DNA of 64,000 nt from Herminiimonas arsenitoxidans (GCF_900130075.1 NZ_LT671418.1:2542001-2606000), one strand, 5' to 3'. Shown: positions 33,667 through 43,069, counted from the first letter of the stretch. A program made the numbers and translations. Notes: generated from the letters alone by a model not told the origin.

Positions 33667-36551
33667 TTGTTTTCTCCTCGACCACTGCCCGCTTTGTAGG
33701 CCATCCAGACACGCTTGATGGTGCTGGTGCCAGGTAGCGCCGGCATGGTGGCGAATTGTGGCCAGGTCTGTTTCGGCTCATCTGCACCAGCCGGATAGAT
33801 GCGTACCCGTACGTCATACCAACCGGCTTGTCCGGTAACCGGATCAGAATTCGACAGGCGAGTGCCATCGGCGGCGGGTGGTAATTCTTCTGAAATAAGA
33901 TGATTCAGCAGAAAGCCTTTTTGTGATTCGTTGGCGCCTTTTTCCAGATGCCAGGCGCCAGCTGCTTTGCCTATCGCATTCCAGGTCCAGACCGTGCCGG
34001 GTTCGACCGCTTCACTGTAGCGACACATGCAACGCACCTTGCCCCACATCGATTCGACCCACATCCAGCCGCCGTCAGCGATGCCGCTGGCTTGTGCCAG
34101 CAATGGATTGACGAACAAATAGTTGTGCGTATGGATTTGACGCAACCACGCATTCTGCGAATCCCACGAGTGATACATCGCCATCGGTCTTTGCGTCACG
34201 GCATTGAGCGGATATTTGGCGGTGTCTCCGCTTTGTACTTCCAGTGGCTCGTAATAAAACGGCAGCGGATCGAAATAGGTTTCTATGCGCGCGCGCAGGC
34301 GTTCCGGTGGTTGCTTGCCGGGACGCTTGCCTTGTGCGGCGAGGCGGAATTTTTGCATCACATCCGAATAGATATGAATCAGAATCGGATCGGCAAAGCG
34401 GCGCATGCGTATACGCTGTGCCCATTCCATATAGCCTTTGTTCCAGTTGCGCATATAGCTATAGGACGGCGGCATCTTGTGGTGGAACACGCAACCGTTT
34501 TTGGCGTACATCTCCCACTGCTTGGGATTGGGTTCGCCCTTCATCGATTTTTCGCCACCGAGGCCGCGCCAACCGGCGAGGAAGCCGATGCCGGAACCTG
34601 GCTCGGTTTCATAATTGACGATGAAGTCAGGGTAATCGCGGAACTTGCGGCTGCCATCCGGTTTGGTAAAGGCGGGCAGCTTGAGTCGTCCGCCTAGCTC
34701 GATCAGTACTTCCTGGAATGGTTTGCAATCGCCAGTCGGTGGCAGCACTGGTATGCGTACCGCGTCGACCGGGCCATCGAATTCCGAAATCGGTCGGTCC
34801 AACATAGACATGACGTCATGTCGCTCCAGATAAGTCGTATCCGGTAGTATCAAATCAGCGAAGGCTGTGGTCTCCGATTGGAAGGCATCGCACACGACCA
34901 AAAATGGAATCTTGTACTCACCCTTGTCGTCTTTGTCGTTCAGCATCTGACGCACTTCGCTGGTGTTCATGCTGGAATTCCACGCCATATTGGCCATGAA
35001 GATCAGCAGCGTATCGATGGGATACGGATCACCGCGCCAGGCATTGGTGATGACGTTGTGCATCAAGCCATGTACTGACAGTGGGTGTTCCCACGAGAAG
35101 CCTTTGTCTATGCGCACCGGTTCACCGGCATCATCAACGAACAAATCGTTAGGGTCACCCGGCCAGCCCAAAGGCAGGCCGCCTAATGGCGTATCTGGTT
35201 GGACTGCGGCCGGACTGTTCGGCGGTTTGGCGCTAGGTGGAATGGCGCGCGGGAAGGGCGCTTTGTGGCGAAAGCCGCCCGGTCTATCTATCGTGCCGAG
35301 CAGCGACATCAAAATCGCCAGCGCACGCGTAGTTTGAAAACCGTTGGAATGCGCCGCCAATCCACGCATCGCATGGAAGGCAACTGGATTACCGGTTACC
35401 GTTTTGTGTTCGCGGCCCCAGCTATCGGTCCACGGGATTTGCAATTCTATTTTTTGGTCGCGTGCGATCACGCCCATTTCATTGGCGAGGCGACGTATGC
35501 ATGCAGCCGAGATGCCGGTTACGCCAGCAGCCCATTCTGGTGTGTAACGTTTGACGCGTTCCTTGAGTAGTTCGAATGCGGGTGCCACGGCCGTACCGTC
35601 CGGCAGCGTGAAGGTACCGAGCAGATGAGGATCGGCACCATCGGTGTGCGTAGGCACCGGCTGTTTTGTTAGACGATCCCACCACAATTTGTTTTGTGGG
35701 TACATCGGATTGACGACTTCGGTTGCCTCGTCTTCGACAAACAGGCCAAAGTCATCGCTTTGCGCATCTTGATTGATGAGCTGACCGGCATTGGTATAGC
35801 GCACCAGAAATTCGCGATCGTATAGACCGAGCGCAATGATTTCGTGGATCAGCGCCAGCAGTAATGCGCCATCGGTGCCGGGTTTGATCGGTACCCATTC
35901 ATCGGCAATCGCGGAATAGCCGGTGCGGATAGGGTTGATAGAAATGAATTTTCCACCGTTGCGCTTGAACTTCGACAGCGCGATTTTCATCGGGTTGGAG
36001 TGGTGATCTTCCGCCGTGCCGAGCATGATGAAGAGCTTGGCGCGGTCGAGATCGGGCCCGCCGAACTCCCAGAACGAGCCGCCTATGGTGTAGATCATGC
36101 CGGCGGCCATGTTGACCGAACAGAAGCCGCCATGTGCTGCGTAATTAGGTGTGCCGAATTGTCGTGCAAACAGACCGGTCAAGGCCTGCATCTGATCGCG
36201 GCCGGTGAAGAGGGCAAATTTGCGCGGGTCGGTGGAACGGATTTTCCCCAATCGTTCCGTCAGTATTGTGAATGCTTCTTCCCATGAAATTTCGGTGAAC
36301 TCGGAGGCGCCACGTTCCGCTCCGGGTTTGCGCAACAAGGGTTTGGTCAGGCGCGCCGGTGAATATTGTTTCATCGCGCCGGAAGCACCCTTGGCGCAGA
36401 TCACGCCCTGGTTCAAAGGGTGATCCGGATTGCCGTCGATGTAGCGTACTTCGCCATCGCGCAGATGGACGCGCACGCCGCAGCGGCACGCGCACATATA
36501 ACAGGTCGTACATTTGACTTCCGTCGTACCTGTCTGGTCGGCGGTGGTCAT
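33663..36551 (-). CDS. soeA: Molybdopterin subunit of the cytoplasmic sulfite-oxidising enzyme
   Basis: A 962-residue member of the complex iron-sulfur molybdoenzyme family, matching SoeA in length. An N-terminal [4Fe-4S] site is formed by Cys17, Cys20, Cys24 and Cys52 (CYMCACRCG and GVICAKG). Molybdopterin regions follow (LFTGRDQMQALTGLFARQFG, KFISINPIRTGYSAIADEW) and a C-terminal dinucleotide-binding domain (THNYLFVNPLLAQASGIADGGWMWVES). There is no twin-arginine leader, so the enzyme works in the cytoplasm, unlike periplasmic SorAB. Context (sulfo-lyase upstream) makes sulfite the likely substrate; polysulfide, thiosulfate or DMSO chemistry is the alternative. Confidence 0.85.
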   Translation of the reverse strand: MTTADQTGTTEVKCTTCYMCACRCGVRVHLRDGEVRYIDGNPDHPLNQGVICAKGASGAMKQYSPARLTKPLLRKPGAERGASEFTEISWEEAFTILTERLGKIRSTDPRKFALFTGRDQMQALTGLFARQFGTPNYAAHGGFCSVNMAAGMIYTIGGSFWEFGGPDLDRAKLFIMLGTAEDHHSNPMKIALSKFKRNGGKFISINPIRTGYSAIADEWVPIKPGTDGALLLALIHEIIALGLYDREFLVRYTNAGQLINQDAQSDDFGLFVEDEATEVVNPMYPQNKLWWDRLTKQPVPTHTDGADPHLLGTFTLPDGTAVAPAFELLKERVKRYTPEWAAGVTGISAACIRRLANEMGVIARDQKIELQIPWTDSWGREHKTVTGNPVAFHAMRGLAAHSNGFQTTRALAILMSLLGTIDRPGGFRHKAPFPRAIPPSAKPPNSPAAVQPDTPLGGLPLGWPGDPNDLFVDDAGEPVRIDKGFSWEHPLSVHGLMHNVITNAWRGDPYPIDTLLIFMANMAWNSSMNTSEVRQMLNDKDDKGEYKIPFLVVCDAFQSETTAFADLILPDTTYLERHDVMSMLDRPISEFDGPVDAVRIPVLPPTGDCKPFQEVLIELGGRLKLPAFTKPDGSRKFRDYPDFIVNYETEPGSGIGFLAGWRGLGGEKSMKGEPNPKQWEMYAKNGCVFHHKMPPSYSYMRNWNKGYMEWAQRIRMRRFADPILIHIYSDVMQKFRLAAQGKRPGKQPPERLRARIETYFDPLPFYYEPLEVQSGDTAKYPLNAVTQRPMAMYHSWDSQNAWLRQIHTHNYLFVNPLLAQASGIADGGWMWVESMWGKVRCMCRYSEAVEPGTVWTWNAIGKAAGAWHLEKGANESQKGFLLNHLISEELPPAADGTRLSNSDPVTGQAGWYDVRVRIYPAGADEPKQTWPQFATMPALPGTSTIKRVWMAYKAGSGRGENK

Positions 36552-37558
36552 GGCAAACGGCCGGCCAGTGCGACGATCTGCGCGTGCAAGGCATCGGGTA
36601 TTTCTATGCCGCGTTGCGCTGCTTTGACGGCGAGGCCGTGACGGCGCTCACCCGGCAGACGTACGCCATCATCCTGCAACATCATGCCGAGCAAGGTTTC
36701 TATGCGATTGAAGTAGACATCAGAACCGGCCAATGCACCCGGATCAATGGCCAGGAACAACTGACCCAGACGTGGTTGATTACCTTCATCGGAGAAAAAC
36801 GAATCGGCTTCGAAGCCAAAGGCCGAACCTGTTAATGCAATCGCCAACAGTTCTACCGTCAGCGCAATCATCGCGCCTTTGACACCACCGGCCGGCAACA
36901 TACTGCCAGCCAAAGCAGCCTTGGCATCGGTGGTTGGCTTGCCATCCTTGTCGACTGCCCAGCCGAGCGGAATTGGCTTGCCTTCTTTTGCAGCGATCAT
37001 GATTTTGCCGCGTGCGGCTTCGCTTAAGGCCAGGTCGATGACCAGTGGTTCAGCATCGCGACGCGGAAAAATTGCAGCGATAGGATTGGTGCCGAATAAA
37101 GGCGTCTTGCCGCCCCACGCCGGCATCGCCGCCGGTGAATTGCTGAACGCCAGTCCAACCAGACCGGCGCGGCCCAATGGTTCCAGATGTACGGCAGCGG
37201 CACCGAAGTGATTGCTGTTGGTGATGCCGGCGCAACTGATGCCGAACTCACGTGCGCGTGCAGTCGCGGTCTGGATCGCCAGCGCGCATGCTTCGTATGC
37301 CATGCCGGATTGTGCATCGATCAGACATGCGCCGCCCCTGGAGTGCACGATCTTTGGTACCGCCGTGGTGGAGGTACGGCCATTGCGTAAAAACGTTGTG
37401 TACTGCGGCACGCGCGACACGCCATGCGAGGCCAAGCCCTGCGCATCTGCTGCTACCAGCGCGTGTGCTGCAGCTTTGGCCGCTGACAGACTGGCGCCGG
37501 CTTTCTCAAGTGCGAGCATGGTAAGGGACGTTAATTCATCTATCGTAACCAAGGCCAT
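36548..37558 (-). CDS. comC: (R)-sulfolactate dehydrogenase of the LDH2/MDH2 family
   Basis: A 336-residue NAD(P)-dependent oxidoreductase of the malate/L-lactate dehydrogenase-like family. Family marks: ALVAADAQGLASHGVSRVPQY with the catalytic His, GITNSNHFGAAAVHLEPLGRAGLVGLAFSNSPAAM, and PLFGTNPIAAIFPR for cofactor binding. ComC-type enzymes interconvert (R)-sulfolactate and 3-sulfopyruvate. Together with the opposite-handed SlcC next door it can work as a two-enzyme sulfolactate racemase, a scheme established for Chromohalobacter. The specific substrate is inferred from neighbours. The stop overlaps the soeA start by 4 bases. Confidence 0.85.
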   Translation of the reverse strand: MALVTIDELTSLTMLALEKAGASLSAAKAAAHALVAADAQGLASHGVSRVPQYTTFLRNGRTSTTAVPKIVHSRGGACLIDAQSGMAYEACALAIQTATARAREFGISCAGITNSNHFGAAAVHLEPLGRAGLVGLAFSNSPAAMPAWGGKTPLFGTNPIAAIFPRRDAEPLVIDLALSEAARGKIMIAAKEGKPIPLGWAVDKDGKPTTDAKAALAGSMLPAGGVKGAMIALTVELLAIALTGSAFGFEADSFFSDEGNQPRLGQLFLAIDPGALAGSDVYFNRIETLLGMMLQDDGVRLPGERRHGLAVKAAQRGIEIPDALHAQIVALAGRLP

Positions 37559-37650
37559 AAAAGTCCCTAAAACAGGTTGAGAAATAAACTCAAAACAAAC
37601 TGAAAAAAGTGCGCTACGACCACAGGCCGTGGCGCCAGTCCGTCACATCA

Positions 37651-38634
37651 TTAGTTCTGCTGCAAAAATGCCGCCACGCGTTGCGCAATCAGTGCACTGA
37701 CGCGCGTATTCGATTCAGTGGTTACACCGGCGATATGTGGCGTCAGAATGAGTCGTGGCGCAGTGGCTAATGCATTCCCTGCTGGCAGCGGTTCCTGTGC
37801 GAAGACATCGATCGCTGCACCGCCCAGATGACCCGCATGCAAGGCTCTGGCTAATGCCGTCTCATCCACGATTTCGCCGCGCGAGGTATTGATCAACACT
37901 GCGTCCTGCTTCATTCTGGCCAATGCATCGGGGCCGATCAGATTGCGCGTATTGGTCGTGAGTGGAATATGCAATGACACGATGTCGGCTTGTTCCAGCA
38001 CTTCATGCAGACGTTTGCAGGCGACGCCGGATTGTTGCCATATCGGTGCATCGGATGCCAGCATGGGGTCGTGTGCAATCACGTTGACGCCCAATGCCTG
38101 CGCCAAGCGTGCCGTCAACTGGCCGATGCCGCCAAAACCGATCAGCCCCAGCGTCTTGCCGGCGATTTCGCGACCATTGGACAAGGCAGTGCGCGGCCAT
38201 GCGCCGGCCGCAGTTTCGGCACTGCGCGTATACGCTTCGCGCAGCAATGCCATGGCCGTGCCGATCACATACTCGGCCACTGCGCCGGCATTGGCACCGG
38301 TCGCCGGGAACACTTCTATGCCACGTGCCTTGCAGGCATCCACATCGATATTGTCCAGACCGACGCCCAAGCGCCCGACTACGCGCAGCTTAGGTGCCGC
38401 ATCCAGTAATGCGATATCGACTTTGGTGCGGTTGCGTACGATCAGCGCATCTACATTGCCCAGCATTGCGAGCAGAGCGGGGCGGTCATCGACCAAGGCG
38501 GGCTTGTAAGTCGTCTCGAATGTGCTGGCCAACAATGCGACGGCGGTGTCATCCATGAACTCCGTAATGACGATGCGTGTACCTCCTGCGTGTGGTGCGT
38601 TCAATTTTGCATCCCCCACTTTTGTACTGTGCAT
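37651..38634 (-). CDS. slcC: (S)-sulfolactate dehydrogenase (D-2-hydroxyacid dehydrogenase family)
   Basis: A 327-residue enzyme with the D-isomer-specific 2-hydroxyacid dehydrogenase layout: nucleotide motif LGLIGFGGIGQLTARLAQALG in the middle, active-site Arg in NTSRGEIVDE, Glu in AIDVFAQEPLP and His in LTPHIAGVTTES. SlcC oxidises (S)-sulfolactate to 3-sulfopyruvate. It begins inside the end of the ABC permease gene (34-base overlap) because no other good start exists before residue 27; a later start is possible. A gap of 92 bases precedes comC. Substrate assignment rests on operon context. Confidence 0.85.
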   Translation of the reverse strand: MHSTKVGDAKLNAPHAGGTRIVITEFMDDTAVALLASTFETTYKPALVDDRPALLAMLGNVDALIVRNRTKVDIALLDAAPKLRVVGRLGVGLDNIDVDACKARGIEVFPATGANAGAVAEYVIGTAMALLREAYTRSAETAAGAWPRTALSNGREIAGKTLGLIGFGGIGQLTARLAQALGVNVIAHDPMLASDAPIWQQSGVACKRLHEVLEQADIVSLHIPLTTNTRNLIGPDALARMKQDAVLINTSRGEIVDETALARALHAGHLGGAAIDVFAQEPLPAGNALATAPRLILTPHIAGVTTESNTRVSALIAQRVAAFLQQN

Positions 38635-39527
38635 TGTTCGATGATGCGGAAGATGAAGTTCTCTACGAACAAGCCGATCATGATCACAGTCAGCAAGCCG
38701 GCAAAGACGCTAGGAATTTCCAGCTGGTTTTTGTTCTCGTAAATGAACCAGCCCAAACCACCGCTACCGGAACTCACGCCAAACACCAGTTCAGCTGCAA
38801 TCAGCGTGCGCCAGGCAAAGGCCCAGCCGATCTTGAGGCCAGTGAGGATGCTGGGGAACGCTGCAGGAATCAGAATCTGGAACACATAGCGCAAGCCGCT
38901 CAAGCCATAGTTGTGGCCGACCATGCGCAAGGTGGTGCTGACGGATTGAAAGCCGGAATGTGTATTTAATGCCACCGCCCATACAACCGAGTGGATCAGC
39001 ACGAAGACCAGACTGCCGGTACCCAAACCAAACCACAACAGGGACAAAGGCAGCAGCGCAATCGCCGGCAAGGGATTGAACATTGAAGTCAGTGTTTCGA
39101 GGAAGTCGCGGCCGATGCGCGAGGTGATCGCAAAGACGGTCAGCAATGCCGCCAGCAACAGTCCGGCGCCATATCCCATCAACAAGATCTTGATTGAAAA
39201 CCAGACCTTGCCGAGCAGACCGCCTGAGATGATGCCTTCGACCAGTGCTTCTATCGTCGCTGTCAGTGTTGGGAACAGCAACGCATTATTCAAGATCCGA
39301 GCGTAGACCTCCCAGATCACTGCCAGCGTTATCAGAATGCCGATTTTGCGTGCAGCGCTGTTGTTGCATAACTTTTCCCATGAGGTCAGCGGTTTTTGCA
39401 CGACGCCGAACTCGGTACTCGGTGCCCGGTTTGCATAGTATTCCGGGCGTTCTACATTGAGGCGCACCACGACGCCCGGCTGCTTGGGCGGAGGTGCAGG
39501 ACGATGGATGCTGGAGACTTCAGACAT
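38601..39527 (-). CDS. ABC transporter permease, nitrate/taurine/sulfonate (NitT/TauT) type
   Basis: A 308-residue permease with about six membrane helices. The loop that contacts the ATPase is visible in SMFNPLPAIALLPLSLLWFGLGTG and the C-terminal AFAWRTLIAAELVFGVSSGSGGLGWFI is typical of SsuC/TauC permeases. The N-terminal 90 residues are longer than usual and Pro-rich (HRPAPPPKQPGVVV). The start at 39527 overlaps the ATPase stop by 8 bases. No binding protein is encoded beside it; the only candidate is the gene at 47764 in the other operon. Confidence 0.88.
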   Translation of the reverse strand: MSEVSSIHRPAPPPKQPGVVVRLNVERPEYYANRAPSTEFGVVQKPLTSWEKLCNNSAARKIGILITLAVIWEVYARILNNALLFPTLTATIEALVEGIISGGLLGKVWFSIKILLMGYGAGLLLAALLTVFAITSRIGRDFLETLTSMFNPLPAIALLPLSLLWFGLGTGSLVFVLIHSVVWAVALNTHSGFQSVSTTLRMVGHNYGLSGLRYVFQILIPAAFPSILTGLKIGWAFAWRTLIAAELVFGVSSGSGGLGWFIYENKNQLEIPSVFAGLLTVIMIGLFVENFIFRIIEQCTVQKWGMQN

Positions 39528-40308
39528 GATTGACCTCTTCTGCTTCGACCGGTTCGGCAAACAGCATCTTGTTGATTTTTTCAGTCAGGCAGTTGCCATC
39601 GGCATCGACGGTATCTTCGCCGGTGCTATTGAGTTCTGCGGTGACCTGGCCTGGATGTGGCGACAACAGCAGAATGCGGTTGCCGATCTTGACTGCTTCG
39701 GCGATCGAGTGCGTGACGAACAGCACGGTGAAATGGGTGTCGTCCCACAGTTGCAGCAATTCATCCTGCATCTTCTTGCGCGTGAGTGCATCGAGTGCGG
39801 CGTACGGCTCATCCATCAGCAGGATGTCCGGTTCCATCGCCATGCCGCGCGCGATGGCGACACGCTGTTTCATACCGCCGGACAGCATGTGTGGATAGTG
39901 ATCAGCAAATTTCGACAGGTTGACCTTTTCGATGTAATACATCGCCTTGTCTTCCGCTTCCTTGCCTTTGAGCTTGCCACTCGCCAGCAGCGGGAACATG
40001 ACGTTTTGCTTGACGGTTTTCCACGGTGGCAACTGGTCGAACTCCTGGAACACCATCATGCGGTCGTACCAGGGTTTGGTAATGACCTTGTCGTGCAGTC
40101 GCATCTCGCCTTCGGTAGGCATCATGTAGCCACCGACAGCTTTGAGGAGGGTCGATTTTCCGCAGCCTGACGGGCCGAGTAAGACAAATCGATCCGATTG
40201 ATACACCTTGAAATCGACCCGATAAGTGGCCGTGACTAGATGCTCCTTGGTCTTGTATTGCAGTGTCACCCCTCTGACATCCAGCAGGGGCTGTGGCAAT
40301 CCGTTCAT
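39520..40308 (-). CDS. ABC transporter ATPase, nitrate/taurine/sulfonate (NitT/TauT) type
   Basis: A 262-residue ATP-binding subunit: Walker A GPSGCGKSTLLKAVGG at about residues 46-61, signature HMLSGGMKQRVAIARGMAM, Walker B ILLMDEPYAALD and switch His in FVTHSIAEA. It pairs with the permease just downstream to import an organosulfonate, probably sulfolactate or a related anion. It begins 179 bases after suyB, with a strong hairpin in the gap that may set expression relative to suyAB. Confidence 0.9.
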   Translation of the reverse strand: MNGLPQPLLDVRGVTLQYKTKEHLVTATYRVDFKVYQSDRFVLLGPSGCGKSTLLKAVGGYMMPTEGEMRLHDKVITKPWYDRMMVFQEFDQLPPWKTVKQNVMFPLLASGKLKGKEAEDKAMYYIEKVNLSKFADHYPHMLSGGMKQRVAIARGMAMEPDILLMDEPYAALDALTRKKMQDELLQLWDDTHFTVLFVTHSIAEAVKIGNRILLLSPHPGQVTAELNSTGEDTVDADGNCLTEKINKMLFAEPVEAEEVNHV

Positions 40309-40451
40309 TGTCTGTCCTCTATGTAATCGTCCCGTTCACGCCGCTCTGTGTCGACTTCACGAGTGGCCTTGCGGCCTGATTGTTATGGGCGTCTTTGCGA
40401 CTGCTCCGTTGGTCTCCTTTGGAAACTACTCTCCTTTTCAGTAAAGCGAAA

Positions 40452-40474
40452 CGACCCGCTGCATAAGCGGGTCG
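40452..40474 (-). terminator. Intra-operon stem-loop between suyB and the ABC ATPase gene
   Basis: Perfect 8-bp stem CGACCCGC / GCGGGTCG with a 7-base loop, 13 bases after the suyB stop on the transcribed minus strand. The following bases (TTTCGCTTT) are a broken T-run, so it may be a partial terminator or an RNA-stabilising 3' structure rather than a full stop. Confidence 0.6.
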
Positions 40475-40487
40475 CTGGATGCATGGA

Positions 40488-41657
40488 TCAGGCGCTTTCG
40501 TACAAACGCGTCAGGACGAACTCACGATGGCCCAACACTTCGGCATCGGTGAGGCGACCATTGGCGGTACTGAGCATCATCTCCAGCAATTTGTCACCGG
40601 TTTGCTCTAGGGTCAATTCGCGCTGCAGCAAGCCTGAGCAATCGAGATCGATATGCTCATTCATCAAACGCACGGTACGCGGGTTGGCGCAAATCTTGAT
40701 GACAGGCAGAATCGGATTACCGATGACGTTACCCTGACCTGTCGGGAAGAAGTGCACGACAAAACCGGAAGCCGCGCACAGCGTGACCATTTCGGCCGCA
40801 GCGGATGACGAATCCATGAACCAGAGGCCGGAATGCGTAGGCATTTCCGCCTTGTCGATCACGCCATCGACGGTGCACTTCTTGCCGATCTTTTGAATAT
40901 TGCCCATCGCTTTTTCTTCGATGGTGGTCAAGCCGCCGGCGATATTGCCCTTGGTAGGCTGCGAGTCAGACAGATCCGAGGTCTTGTGGCGATTGATCAT
41001 GTCTTGATAGCGATCGAACATGAACATGAACTGTTTGCGTACTTCATCATTGGCGCAACGTGCGGACAGGATGCTTTCGCCGCCGGTAATTTCCGACGTT
41101 TCGCCGAATACCAGAGTTGAACCCAGCGCATGCAGTTTGTCGAAGGCTGCACCGACCGTAGGATTGGCGCCGCAACCGGAAGTGGTGTCGCTTTCTCCGC
41201 ATTTGGTCGAGACCCACAATTCCTTGATGTTGCAGACTTCACGTTGTTTTTCGGAGGCCCATTGCATGAATTCGCGTGCTTTCTTCGACGCATTCATGAT
41301 GGTTTCGTGATCGCCATGACCTTCGATACCGAAGCCCACTACCGGTTTGCCGGTGGCGGCGATGCCGTCGACGATTTTCTTGGTCCAGCTGTCTTCGATC
41401 CCGATCACGACGACTGCGGCGACGTTAGGGTTGGAGCCGGTACCGATCAAGGTGCGGAAATGCAAATCCAGATCGGCGCCGAATTGCAGACGACCATAAG
41501 GATGCGGGATCGCCATCGTCCCTTTGATGTTGTTGGCGACGGCTTCACATGCGGCGTTCGATAAATCGTCGAGCGGCAGGATGATGACGTGGTTGCGTAC
41601 GCCGACGCGACCGTTTTCGCGGCGGTAGCCAAGGAAGGTGCTGTCTTTAGTGATCAT
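40488..41657 (-). CDS. suyB: (2R)-sulfolactate sulfo-lyase, large subunit
   Basis: A 389-residue protein of the altronate/galactarate dehydratase (UxaA C-terminal) family. It begins [34 protein letters not shown], the UxaA-type start, and has conserved cysteines such as [21 protein letters not shown] for the Fe-S or metal site, plus [24 protein letters not shown]. With SuyA it eliminates sulfite from (R)-sulfolactate to give pyruvate. Sequence alone would allow a sugar-acid dehydratase; length (SuyB about 390) and neighbours with sulfolactate dehydrogenases, a sulfonate-type ABC importer and SoeABC support SuyB. Confidence 0.88.
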   Translation of the reverse strand: MITKDSTFLGYRRENGRVGVRNHVIILPLDDLSNAACEAVANNIKGTMAIPHPYGRLQFGADLDLHFRTLIGTGSNPNVAAVVVIGIEDSWTKKIVDGIAATGKPVVGFGIEGHGDHETIMNASKKAREFMQWASEKQREVCNIKELWVSTKCGESDTTSGCGANPTVGAAFDKLHALGSTLVFGETSEITGGESILSARCANDEVRKQFMFMFDRYQDMINRHKTSDLSDSQPTKGNIAGGLTTIEEKAMGNIQKIGKKCTVDGVIDKAEMPTHSGLWFMDSSSAAAEMVTLCAASGFVVHFFPTGQGNVIGNPILPVIKICANPRTVRLMNEHIDLDCSGLLQRELTLEQTGDKLLEMMLSTANGRLTDAEVLGHREFVLTRLYESA

Positions 41658-41783
41658 TTGGGCCTCTGGAACTCAGTTGAGATGAATGTTTTTTTCTGAT
41701 CTGGCACGACTAGCGTCATGCCGGGTTATGAAGAAATCACCGCGCGTCTGAGATGCGTCGCGCAATAGATTTCTGCAGAACCG

Positions 41784-42065
41784 CTACCAGCGTTTGGTTT
41801 TAATGTTGTGGACATGCGCGTGTTCACCTGCCTTCGCTGCAGCCACAACCTTGCCGATATCGACGCCGTATTTAAAGACGGTGTCGCCGACGGCCATCGG
41901 TTTCATCGCGATCTTGTGTCCCATCGGGATGTCCTGAAGTGCCTTGATGCTGACAGTGCGGTCATCGTCCATGATCCAAGCGGTCAGTTCGGTGCCGGCC
42001 TTAATGCCTTCAACGACCGCAACGGCAACGGTGTCCTTGGCGTCGTGCAAAACAACATGAATCAT
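41784..42065 (-). CDS. suyA: (2R)-sulfolactate sulfo-lyase, small subunit
   Basis: A 93-residue SAF-domain protein matching the N-terminal domain of UxaA: IHVVLHDAKDTVAVAVVEGIKAG, a central IKALQDIPMGHKIAMKPMAVGDTVFKYG with the conserved Pro-x-Gly-His-Lys-Ile-Ala, and a basic C-terminal HNIKTKRW. It is the first gene of the large leftward operon, 126 bases before suyB. A promoter with its -35 box inside a shared operator lies about 70-115 bases upstream. Confidence 0.9.
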   Translation of the reverse strand: MIHVVLHDAKDTVAVAVVEGIKAGTELTAWIMDDDRTVSIKALQDIPMGHKIAMKPMAVGDTVFKYGVDIGKVVAAAKAGEHAHVHNIKTKRW

Positions 42066-42133
42066 TTTGTCGCTCCTTTAAATTGGGTTTGCGTATTCGC
42101 AAGGCATCTGCTGGCCTGTGATCGAATGCATCG

Positions 42134-42182
42134 ATACTATGACTACTTTTCGTGCAAGTCAACTATATGACCTATATCACTT
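42134..42182 (-). promoter_or_regulatory. suyA promoter with overlapping GntR-type operator
   Basis: On the minus strand TTGACT (plus-strand 42157-42162), 17 bases, then TAGTAT (42134-42139) form a sigma-70 promoter for suyA. The -35 box lies inside a 25-bp element (42158-42182, starting GTCAACTATATGAC on the plus strand) that recurs with 23 of 25 identities at 49709-49733 upstream of tauE. The element contains direct repeats CTATATGAC and CTATATCAC. Binding by the adjacent GntR regulator would block RNA polymerase, so repression relieved by a sulfonate ligand is the likely mode. Confidence 0.75.
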
Positions 42183-42268
42183 ATATTTATTTTGAAGCGA
42201 AGGTGGAAGGGCGCATGCGTAGTAGCCGTGATGTGTAATCGAAGCGTTATGGTTTATAGTTGCGGACT

Positions 42269-43015
42269 ATGAATATCAAAGCAAACGCCTCCATTCCAGC
42301 CGTCGGAACCACGCTCTATAAAGAGGTGCAGCGACAGATGCTGCGCGCGCTGGCAGCCGGTGAATGGAAGCCGGGCGAGGCAATTCCTGCGGAAAAGAAA
42401 CTGTGCGAGCTGTTTGAGGTATCGATAGGCACGTTGCGCAAGGCGATAGACGAGTTGGTGGCGGAAAACATACTGATTCGACATCAGGGACGGGGTACTT
42501 ACGTTGCGCAACACAATCGTGCGCAGCAGATGTTTCGCTTTTTTAATGTGACTGATCACGCCGGCAACAAAACTTACCCGCAACTATCGCTGATCACATT
42601 TTCCAAACGGCGTGCCGATAAGGTGGCGGCGGAAAAACTGCATTTGCCGACGACGGACAAGGTAATTGCGTTTACCAATCTGTTGTATCTGCAAGAGCAG
42701 CCTGTGATTGTTGATGACATCGTCTTGTCGGAAGCAAGGTTTGCCAGCCTGACTGAAGAACAGATACGCAATCGTCCCAATACGCTCTACAACCTGTATC
42801 AGATCGATTTCGGCATCAGCATTATTCGTACGGAAGAGCGCTTGCGTGCAGGCATAGCCAATGAGAAGCACGCGACTCTGCTGGGTATCAAGGTTGGTGC
42901 ACCGATACTGGAAGTACGGCGCGTGGCGCTTTCATACGACGATCAGCCTATCGAATGGCGCATCTCGTACATTAATACCGAGAAGCACGAATACGTGGCA
43001 CCGACTGCGCAGTAA
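42269..43015 (+). CDS. GntR-family regulator with UTRA domain (HutC subfamily), first copy
   Basis: A 248-residue repressor-type protein, divergent from suyA. The winged helix-turn-helix is at about residues 12-80 (LYKEVQRQMLRALAAGEWKP, IPAEKKLCELFEVSIGTLRKAI, then wing IRHQGRGTYV). The UTRA ligand domain follows to about residue 240 (TYPQLSLITFSKRRA, NTLYNLYQIDFGISIIRTEERL, PILEVRRVALSYDDQPIEWR). It probably controls the divergent suy operon through the operator at 42158-42182. The DNA-binding domain is almost the same as that of the second copy at 49831. The ATG at 42269 is preferred to a TTG at 42260. Confidence 0.9.
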   Translation: MNIKANASIPAVGTTLYKEVQRQMLRALAAGEWKPGEAIPAEKKLCELFEVSIGTLRKAIDELVAENILIRHQGRGTYVAQHNRAQQMFRFFNVTDHAGNKTYPQLSLITFSKRRADKVAAEKLHLPTTDKVIAFTNLLYLQEQPVIVDDIVLSEARFASLTEEQIRNRPNTLYNLYQIDFGISIIRTEERLRAGIANEKHATLLGIKVGAPILEVRRVALSYDDQPIEWRISYINTEKHEYVAPTAQ

Positions 43016-43025
43016 TTGTCACAGC

Positions 43026-43062
43026 GCTGATCGCTTTCAGGTTCTAAGACCAAGCGATCAGC
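43026..43062. terminator. Hairpin between converging gntR and sdhA-like genes
   Basis: Perfect 11-bp inverted repeat GCTGATCGCTT (43026-43036) and AAGCGATCAGC (43052-43062) with a 15-base loop, between the converging stop codons. There is no strong T-run, so it could be a weak bidirectional terminator or a 3'-end stabiliser. Confidence 0.55.
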
Positions 43063-43069
43063 ATCGCTA

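Noticed and set aside
40488..42065. Altronate or galactarate dehydratase (UxaA-type) reading of the small and large subunits
   Set aside because: The fold is the same, but the split into 93 and 389 residues, the sulfolactate dehydrogenases, the sulfonate-type importer, SoeABC and TauE fit SuyAB better, and no uronate genes (uxaB, uxaC, kdgK) are nearby.
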